Positions 57,968 through 64,000 of a DNA stretch of 64,000 nucleotides are shown here, piece after piece. How positions within the stretch are numbered: position 1 is the first letter of the stretch; each line of letters opens with the position of its first letter. Below the pieces are notes generated by a model, which was given only the letters and a program-made list of their open reading frames with translations, was not told the DNA's origin and did not search any database. The position numbers and the translations under genes are program-made. Origin of the DNA: Streptomyces sp. NRRL F-525 (lineage in GTDB: Bacteria; Actinomycetota; Actinomycetes; Streptomycetales; Streptomycetaceae); the NCBI RefSeq assembly GCF_000716605.1, contig NZ_JNXE01000003.1, positions 186,001-250,000 on the forward strand, read 5' to 3'.

Positions 57968-60900
57968 CTAGCGGTATCGGTGATGGCCCGCCCGATCCAG
58001 CAATGGCGTCAAAGCATCGGCGCTCACGGCGAAACCCCCGCGCGTGGCCGGTGCCCCGTCGCTGACGCAGAGCAGTCCTATGACCTCGCCGAGGTCGTTG
58101 AGGAGCGGTGCCCCGGCGTGCTCCGGAGATGGCCGCAAAGTGGTCCTGACAAGGCGGAGTTGTCGTTCCGGAACATTTTCGAGGCTGTCGACGGCTGCCG
58201 ACAGAAGTGAGCCGGACGTATCGGAGACGTCCGCCGAGGCGGAGACGTTGACCACCGGCGCCCACACCGGGTCACCGATACGGATGAGCGCGGGGTGACC
58301 GAGGCGCAGGGAAACGGGCGGGACGGGAGCGGAGAGCCGTAGGACTGCCACGAAGGCGGACTCCGGGCCGTGGGGAACGATCTCGGCGACGGTGGCCTCG
58401 AACCCCTCGCCCCGCACGGTGATCCGGCCTGCGGACACGGGGTGTCGCAAAGTGGTGGCGACCAGTCCGTCGGCCAGGAGGAAGCCGCTCCGCCGGGTTC
58501 GGACGGCGTCGGTCCCGGTGATGAGAACGCTGACCAGAGCCGACCGGATCGCGGGCGGACACTCGTCGGGACGCACCGGAGGCAGGGGCCAGACCGGCAG
58601 GCGGCCGGCGAAGCCGCGGAGCGTAGTGCGGTAGCTCTCAGAGCGGGTGCGGACGTCATCGGTCTCGGCGATGCAGTGGAGCAGGCGCTCCATGTCGTGC
58701 GTCTGGTCAAGGCGCAGCGACAGCCCGTTGAGCGCTGACAGCGCTCCTGCGAAGTCGCCCTCGTCATGACGGTCCCGGAAGCGGGTGAGAACGTCCTGGC
58801 GACTGACGGCCGAGCGAATGAGCACGGTGTTCCAGGCGGCCAACCTGGCTCGCAGGTCGGCGAGTTCGCCGTGGGCACGTTCCAGACGCGTGCCGAAGTC
58901 CTGGGCAACTCGCACCAACTCGGCGGTCGGTCCCCCGTTCGAGAGTTCGTCGAAGAGGGCGCGCACGGTCTCGCTCAGTCGGCGCGACGCACCGCGGGCA
59001 GCGACGAATTCGAGTTCCACCGTCCCGGCCTCGGTGTGCATCGTCGCGAGCGCCTCCTGGGTGGCCGGGTCCAGCAACTCCGGCGGGGTTCGGAACGTCT
59101 CCAGCCGGTGCCGGAACTCGTCCCACTCCGCACTGCTGTCACCGTCATCGACGGCGGCAAGCAGGCGACGGAGCCGCTCACGCACCTCGTCGCGCTCCCG
59201 GCGCAGCCGCTCACGTGTGTCGAACTGCCGGAGGTGTTCCGCCATCCGGTCAACCTGGTCGGAGGTGAGCAGGGTGGCGTCAAGCACCTGGATCGACTTC
59301 CTGCGGCCGGTGTCGAGGTCGTGGGCCGTGACCTCCAGCACAGAACTGGCGTTCAAGTCGAACGACACCTCGATGCGGGGCTTGCCCCTTTCGGCGGGCC
59401 TGATTTCGTCGAGTTTGAACTCACCGATCTTGGTGTCGGGGCTGAGCACTCCGCTGAAGACCTCGATCAGGACGTCGGTCTGGTTGTCCTTTCCCGTGGT
59501 GAAGATCTGCGAACGGCTGGTGGGAATGTTGGAGTTGGGCCCGATCAGAACCTCGAGCCCGTCGTCCTCCGCCTGCCCGTGAGCCCTGATACCCAGAGCG
59601 AACGGCGTGACGTCGACGATCAGGGTCTCGGGCAGCCTCTTGTCGAGTTGGGCGGCGTGCAGCGCGGCTCCGAGCGACACAGCGGTACGCGGATCGCCTG
59701 GCGCGGTCCTTGTCCGGCCGAAGGCCCGCTCGAAGACATCCGTCACGAGCGGGGCCAGCATGGGGCCGCCGATGAGGACGAGGTGATCCGGCTTGCCGGA
59801 GAGGCTGCCACACTTCTCCACGCAGAACCGGCGCAAGGCGTCCAGCGGTTCGGCCACGATGTCGGCCAACTGCTCCCGGGTCAGTGACACCCGCACGTCC
59901 TGCCCGTCGACGAAGGACCGGAGGTGGCATTCGGCCTCCAGCCGTGTGGAGAGGGCGATCTTGATCTCCTCGGCGGCCGTCTCCAGACGCCGACGGGCCG
60001 CGGCGGTCGGCGGCACCCGGAGGCCGCGGTCCTCGATCTGCCGGGCGAGGGCTTGGCAGATCAGCGGGTCGAAGTCCCGGCTCCCACAGGCGTTGTCCCC
60101 GATGACCTGCTCCACGTGGTAGATGCCGCCGCCGATGTCCATGTCGCTGACATCGAGGGTGCCCGCCCCGAGGTCGACGACGATCACCGAGTCCTCCAGC
60201 GCGCCCTGTCGCTGGAAGTTCACCGCGACGCAGGCGGCGGTGGGCTCGTGGATCATCCGTACCAGTTCCACTCCCGCGATGGTGCAGGCGTCACGCGTTG
60301 CGCTGCGAGCCTTGCTGGGAAAGTTGGCCGGCACGGTGACGATCGTCCTGGGACGTGGCACGCGGTAACTGTGCTGCTGCTCGGCCCAGTTGAGCCAGTC
60401 GGGGACTACCTGGTCCAACTCGGCGCGGGCCAGTTCGGCGACGCGCTCCCGTACGTGGGCTTCGAGGAAGTTCTCCACGGTCTGGCGCGCATGGCGGACC
60501 AGGTGTGCGGCGACCTCCTCCGGCCGGTAACTGTAACGGCCCGAGAAGGCGCGGTAGTTGATGGCGGTTCCCATATTGCGCTTGGTATCGCGGATCAAGG
60601 CCATGGCCTTGCCTGTCTGGATCTCCTCCATGGTCAGGCCGACCAGTTCGGCGCCCTCCGCGTCCACGCAGAGGGTCGAGGGGAAGTGGTCCCGGCCCTT
60701 CCAGGAACAGGCGACGGGCTGTTGGGCGACGGTGTCGTAGATGGCGGCCGCACACTGCGAGGTGCCGAGGTCCAACCCCCAGATCTGCGCAAACCGCTCG
60801 TCGGTCTCGCGGCGGGCCTGCGCGATCCAGACCGACACCCGCTCCTCGAACCCCTTGCGCGCGACGGCGTCCAGTGAGTCGAGCGCTTCGCGGATCCGGG

Positions 60901-63880
60901 CGACCAGCTCCGGTGCCAGACCCGACCTGCCCACGAGGTCACGCAGTTCGGCGGCAGCGCGGGTACGGCTCCCTTTGCGTTCGACCGTCGCCAGGCAGAG
61001 CCGCACCAGTTCCTCGATCTTGCCGGTGGCCCGCAACCACTCGGCGAGCCGGGGGTCCTCCAGTGCCTCGGCGCCCAGCTTCCCGCGCAGACACCGCACG
61101 GCGCCGACCAGGTCCTTCGCCCCGACCAGGAGGGCGATAGCCTCCTCCCACTCCCCCGCCTCCTCACGCAGTTGGGCGGCACGAAGCAGATCGCCGCCAG
61201 CGGTGAGGGCGGCGGCCCGGGCGTTCTTCCCCCGGCCCGTCCGGTCGCCGTGCAGCACCCGGTCGGCCTCGCCGTACCGTGCGGCACGCCGATACAGCTC
61301 GTGGGCGTGGTAGATCTTGCCGGCGGCCTCCGCACAACGTGCAGCCTCGGACAGTTCTCCGGCCGCTTCCTCGAAGTCGCTCCAGTCGAGGAGAACCCCC
61401 GACCGATTGTCCTCGGCCGCGCCGCGCAGCCGCCGTTCGAAGTCCGTCCGGGCCTCCTTCAGTACGGCATCGCGGCGGTCCGTGATCTCTTCCCGACAGG
61501 CCGCCACCGCCGGTGTCCCGTCGCTCAACCTCCGGACGGCTTCGGTCAGTTGCTGTGCCTGTCGCGCCGCATCGGCGTACCTGCGCCCGGCAACCAGATC
61601 GCCGAGGGGAAGGAGACAGGCATCGACCAACCTGAGCAGGCGGTCGGGGTCGTCGTCCGGGCAGTTGGCGAGTGCCTCGAAGGGGCGGCCCAGCAGTTCA
61701 TGGCATTCGCCTGCCTGCTTCAGCAGGCCTCTGTCCTGGAAGTGTGGCAGTGCCTCGCGGTAGCGGCCCGCCCTGAACAGCAGTTCGCCGAGGCGCTGTT
61801 GCAGATCGTGTGCCGCCAGGTCGTCGCCCAGCGCACGGGCCAGGCCGAGGCCCTCACGCAGTCCACGCTCGTCGTGCAACGTCAAACAGCAGTCGAGAGC
61901 CTGTCGTTGCTCCTCCCGGGTGCCGGCGAGTACGGCGGCGTCGGCTCCCCGGCCGAGGAGGAGGTGGACGCTGAACATCCTGGGCAGAAGATCCTGCGGC
62001 AGTTCGCCGAGGAACCCGGCCCACAGCTGCGGACGGTGCTCCAACGGCACCCGGATCGCGTGCTGTTGGAGTGCCCAGCCCCAACCTCCACCTTCCAGAA
62101 GGCCCGATGCCTGCCACTGCACGAAGTACCGCACCAACGACTCCGCGTCGTAGCTCTGTGCGAGGTGCCGGATCAACACGTCCCGTGCGAGCCGTTGCAG
62201 GCCGGAGAGCCGCAGTCGGCCGGCCAGTTTGATCAGCACGGTCAGCGCGTCGTCGTCCCCGCGTGCGGCGAAGGAGGTCAGCCATGGCTCGTCCTGAGGC
62301 CGGAAGGCCCCCGCGTAGTGGGCGTCGGGGATGCGCCGGTCGTAGGTGTCGAAGAGCCGGTCCGCTTCTGCGGGCGCATGACGCAGCGCGAGGCGGAGTG
62401 CCTGGCGGTAGTACCGTGCGGCTCGGTCGAATTCCACGGCGCTCAACGTCGAGAAGTCCAGGGTGGCGGCCAGTCGGTCGGCGGCCCGGCGCCTTCGCCG
62501 CCCGCCGCCGCCTCGCAGCCAGTCGGCGAGCACGGCGCCACCCCGGGTCATCGCGCCGGTCCTCCGCACGCGAGCGGGTGTCGGCGCCATCAGTGCCACC
62601 GGCTCCGGTTCTTGGCGTCGTGGGACCGGAGCCTGGGCTTTTCCCGGGAAACCGGGGAACGGGGGTAGTTCGTCGTCTCCGGGGAGTTCGGCGGTGGGCG
62701 GGATGAAGCCGTCGAGCCACGCCAGTCTCGTTGTCGACGCCCCTGCCCCGGCCTCCCCGACCCCCTCGAGAAGCGCCTCGCGTGCCTCTTCCACGGTGAG
62801 ATCACGCAGGTCCACGGTCCGTACCAGGCCCAGCTCGGACGGCGGCTCATGGCCGTCCGTGCGCACCGGAATCACCTTGCTCACGAGTCCCTGCGCATCC
62901 GCCTGCTTGGCGACCTGCCATTCTCCCTGTCCGTAGGCGGAACGCGCGTACTCGTCCGACATGACGGCCAGAATCCGGTCGGCTCCGGCCACTCCGTCCC
63001 ACAGCGGGAACGCGCGGTACTCGCTCTCCGTGCTCGGACTCGGCCGGAGCAGCACACGGCAGGCACGGCCTTCAGCCCTTCGCAGTTCCCATGCGATCCA
63101 CTCGGCCCAGTCGCGGTCGCGAGGCGCATAGGAGACGCAATAGCCGCACCGGCGCACTTCGTTGGCAAGAACCCGCAGCGTGGACATCGCGGCCCGCGCC
63201 GCGTTCCGTGCCGCAGTCCGCTGCGAACCACCCGCGTCGGCAGTGCCCTTGTGTCCGTCGGCCCGGTCGCTGATGCCTCGGACGACAAGGGCGGGCCGCC
63301 CTCCTGCGAGATGTGCCGCGTGGGCGATGCCTGCACCTTCCATCTCGATGGCCACGGCGTCGTTGTAGTTCTTCCGCAGGACCTGCCGGAGCGGGTTGTC
63401 GTCGGAAGCGTCGAGAACCACGTCGCCTGCCGCGACCGGTTTGAAGTGGATGGTGTCCAGGCGCGAACCGAGCGCCAGGCGAGCGGCCTCAAGGAGTCCA
63501 TGGTCCGCCTGCCAGCTTTCGGGCCGGGCCAACAGTCCGTCATCGGTCTGCCGTCCGCCCTGAAAAGCGTGCACCCAGGTGGCGACCACGACGTGCCCGA
63601 GCGCCACATCGGGCTTGAGACTGCCGGCGATGCCGACGAACAACATCCCGCGTGGTCGGAACATGCCCCAGGCTCGCTCCGCGATGACCGCGGCGCTGTC
63701 GCTGCCCCGGCCCACCGCGGCGATGACGATCCGCCAGGGCGTGCCCTTGAGGAATCCCTCTTCGAACAGGGTGCCGCTCTGGTGTCTGAAGGTCCGGACG
63801 CAGACGAGTTCGGCCTTCACCGCCTCGTATTCCACCTGAAGCGCGGTGAGGATGACGATGATGGCGTTGGTGTCTGGCAT
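57968..63880 (-). CDS. Giant PNP-TIR-helical repeat-Hsp70-pseudoprotease protein, probable conflict/defence system
   Basis: This 1970-residue single gene has five visible parts. Residues 5-240 form a nucleoside phosphorylase/MTAN-like domain (GIAGSLKPDVALG; AIEMEGAG; RGISDRAD with the expected catalytic Asp205). Residues 245-375 form a TIR domain (CVSYAPRDRDW; the predicted catalytic glutamate is Glu320 in GQGEWQ). A proline-rich linker (about 390-440) leads to a long helical, TPR-like region (about 470-1030). Residues 1032-1415 are an Hsp70 ATPase domain (GLDLGTSQ; VVDLGAGTLDVS; VLIGGPML), and 1420-1535 an Hsp70 substrate-binding domain (DVTPFALGI; IFTTGKDNQT). Helices about 1540-1700 follow. 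Residues 1785-1965 are a trypsin-like fold lacking an obvious triad. Nucleosidase and TIR domains are known effectors of bacterial immunity; Hsp70 as their regulator is my inference. The start is ATG 63880, with only a weak ribosome site. Confidence 0.85.
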   Translation of the reverse strand: MPDTNAIIVILTALQVEYEAVKAELVCVRTFRHQSGTLFEEGFLKGTPWRIVIAAVGRGSDSAAVIAERAWGMFRPRGMLFVGIAGSLKPDVALGHVVVATWVHAFQGGRQTDDGLLARPESWQADHGLLEAARLALGSRLDTIHFKPVAAGDVVLDASDDNPLRQVLRKNYNDAVAIEMEGAGIAHAAHLAGGRPALVVRGISDRADGHKGTADAGGSQRTAARNAARAAMSTLRVLANEVRRCGYCVSYAPRDRDWAEWIAWELRRAEGRACRVLLRPSPSTESEYRAFPLWDGVAGADRILAVMSDEYARSAYGQGEWQVAKQADAQGLVSKVIPVRTDGHEPPSELGLVRTVDLRDLTVEEAREALLEGVGEAGAGASTTRLAWLDGFIPPTAELPGDDELPPFPGFPGKAQAPVPRRQEPEPVALMAPTPARVRRTGAMTRGGAVLADWLRGGGGRRRRRAADRLAATLDFSTLSAVEFDRAARYYRQALRLALRHAPAEADRLFDTYDRRIPDAHYAGAFRPQDEPWLTSFAARGDDDALTVLIKLAGRLRLSGLQRLARDVLIRHLAQSYDAESLVRYFVQWQASGLLEGGGWGWALQQHAIRVPLEHRPQLWAGFLGELPQDLLPRMFSVHLLLGRGADAAVLAGTREEQRQALDCCLTLHDERGLREGLGLARALGDDLAAHDLQQRLGELLFRAGRYREALPHFQDRGLLKQAGECHELLGRPFEALANCPDDDPDRLLRLVDACLLPLGDLVAGRRYADAARQAQQLTEAVRRLSDGTPAVAACREEITDRRDAVLKEARTDFERRLRGAAEDNRSGVLLDWSDFEEAAGELSEAARCAEAAGKIYHAHELYRRAARYGEADRVLHGDRTGRGKNARAAALTAGGDLLRAAQLREEAGEWEEAIALLVGAKDLVGAVRCLRGKLGAEALEDPRLAEWLRATGKIEELVRLCLATVERKGSRTRAAAELRDLVGRSGLAPELVARIREALDSLDAVARKGFEERVSVWIAQARRETDERFAQIWGLDLGTSQCAAAIYDTVAQQPVACSWKGRDHFPSTLCVDAEGAELVGLTMEEIQTGKAMALIRDTKRNMGTAINYRAFSGRYSYRPEEVAAHLVRHARQTVENFLEAHVRERVAELARAELDQVVPDWLNWAEQQHSYRVPRPRTIVTVPANFPSKARSATRDACTIAGVELVRMIHEPTAACVAVNFQRQGALEDSVIVVDLGAGTLDVSDMDIGGGIYHVEQVIGDNACGSRDFDPLICQALARQIEDRGLRVPPTAAARRRLETAAEEIKIALSTRLEAECHLRSFVDGQDVRVSLTREQLADIVAEPLDALRRFCVEKCGSLSGKPDHLVLIGGPMLAPLVTDVFERAFGRTRTAPGDPRTAVSLGAALHAAQLDKRLPETLIVDVTPFALGIRAHGQAEDDGLEVLIGPNSNIPTSRSQIFTTGKDNQTDVLIEVFSGVLSPDTKIGEFKLDEIRPAERGKPRIEVSFDLNASSVLEVTAHDLDTGRRKSIQVLDATLLTSDQVDRMAEHLRQFDTRERLRRERDEVRERLRRLLAAVDDGDSSAEWDEFRHRLETFRTPPELLDPATQEALATMHTEAGTVELEFVAARGASRRLSETVRALFDELSNGGPTAELVRVAQDFGTRLERAHGELADLRARLAAWNTVLIRSAVSRQDVLTRFRDRHDEGDFAGALSALNGLSLRLDQTHDMERLLHCIAETDDVRTRSESYRTTLRGFAGRLPVWPLPPVRPDECPPAIRSALVSVLITGTDAVRTRRSGFLLADGLVATTLRHPVSAGRITVRGEGFEATVAEIVPHGPESAFVAVLRLSAPVPPVSLRLGHPALIRIGDPVWAPVVNVSASADVSDTSGSLLSAAVDSLENVPERQLRLVRTTLRPSPEHAGAPLLNDLGEVIGLLCVSDGAPATRGGFAVSADALTPLLDRAGHHRYR

Positions 63881-64000
63881 CGACCCGCATCCGAACGCGT
63901 AGGCACCGAGAACGAATTGCCACGGTAGAGCACCGATTCACGCGTTGTGACCCGTAAGCGCGAAAACCGTCACATCACACACAAGAGGAACGTGTCGTTC

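Noticed and set aside
63946..63974. TGTGAC/GTCACA inverted repeat upstream of the giant gene as its operator
   Set aside because: The arms are only 6 bp with a 17-nt gap and the region is cut by the window edge; this is not distinguishable from chance.
1..64000. tRNA, rRNA, CRISPR, prophage, transposase or integrase
   Set aside because: No such sequence or protein motif was seen on either strand; the repeats found are short non-coding elements only.

Overview
The window is a piece of a Streptomyces chromosome. The evidence is very high GC with strong third-position GC bias, closely packed genes, GTG/TTG starts, several apparently leaderless genes, two repeat families that I recognise from memory as common in Streptomyces, and gene content typical of the genus: an RsbU/SpoIIE-type phosphatase, the crotonyl-CoA carboxylase (ethylmalonyl-CoA) operon next to psd-pssA, MmyB-like regulators and an LRV-type repeat protein. 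I see no rRNA, tRNA, CRISPR array, integrase, transposase or PKS/NRPS gene.

Region 1 (1-14.0 kb) is a catabolic cluster. It holds a zinc alcohol/butanediol-type dehydrogenase (cut by the window edge), an acyl-CoA dehydrogenase, a TetR regulator, a fused TPP-dependent E1, a cyclase-family hydrolase, two tandem SnoaL/NTF2-like proteins, a Baeyer-Villiger-type flavin monooxygenase, and a six-gene run of carboxymuconolactone-decarboxylase-like protein, SDR, ferredoxin reductase, ferredoxin, P450 and a second SDR. Its three divergent intergenic regions carry four related 18-bp palindromes, so a single TetR regulon is likely. Oxidation of an alicyclic or terpenoid-like substrate by hydroxylation, ketone formation, ring expansion and ring opening would fit, but the substrate cannot be read from sequence.

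Region 2 (14.0-25.3 kb) is mixed housekeeping and accessory content: a methyltransferase, a PAS-GAF-PP2C-ATPase phosphatase, a 14-TM drug-exporter-like MFS protein fused to three carboxypeptidase-regulatory-like domains, an SRPBCC protein, a radical SAM protein with an SOS-like box, a secreted tripeptidyl-aminopeptidase-like hydrolase, RidA with a perfect 18-bp inverted repeat around its start codon, an acetyltransferase and a HEAT-repeat protein.

Region 3 (25.5-36.7 kb) is the ethylmalonyl-CoA pathway: a double-module 3-hydroxyacyl-CoA dehydrogenase, a TetR regulator, then ccr, ethylmalonyl-CoA mutase, the malyl/methylmalyl-CoA lyase, mesaconyl-CoA hydratase and methylsuccinyl-CoA dehydrogenase, followed by phosphatidylserine decarboxylase and synthase. 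Together they convert acetyl-CoA-derived crotonyl-CoA, via ethylmalonyl-CoA, to glyoxylate and propionyl-CoA, and supply extender units. The mutase gene carries a 110-bp inverted repeat that encodes its unusual N-terminal extension.

Region 4 (36.7-57.9 kb) holds glycerate kinase, an ADP-ribosylglycohydrolase, an epimerase/TetR divergent pair with a large operator palindrome, an SDR/MmyB-type divergent pair, Nudix, an orphan antitoxin-like protein, an LRV-type repeat protein, a sirtuin, a two-component system, a pair of alkylation-repair genes, an aspartate-aminotransferase-like enzyme, a phosphate transport/polyphosphate kinase operon and a secreted M1 metallopeptidase.

Region 5 (58.0-63.9 kb) is the most unusual locus: one 1970-residue gene that joins a nucleoside-phosphorylase/nucleosidase domain, a TIR domain, a long alpha-helical repeat region, a complete Hsp70 and a trypsin-like domain whose catalytic triad looks lost. 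The arrangement suggests a single-protein immune or conflict system in which a chaperone-type sensor or switch controls nucleotide-consuming effectors. That role is inference.
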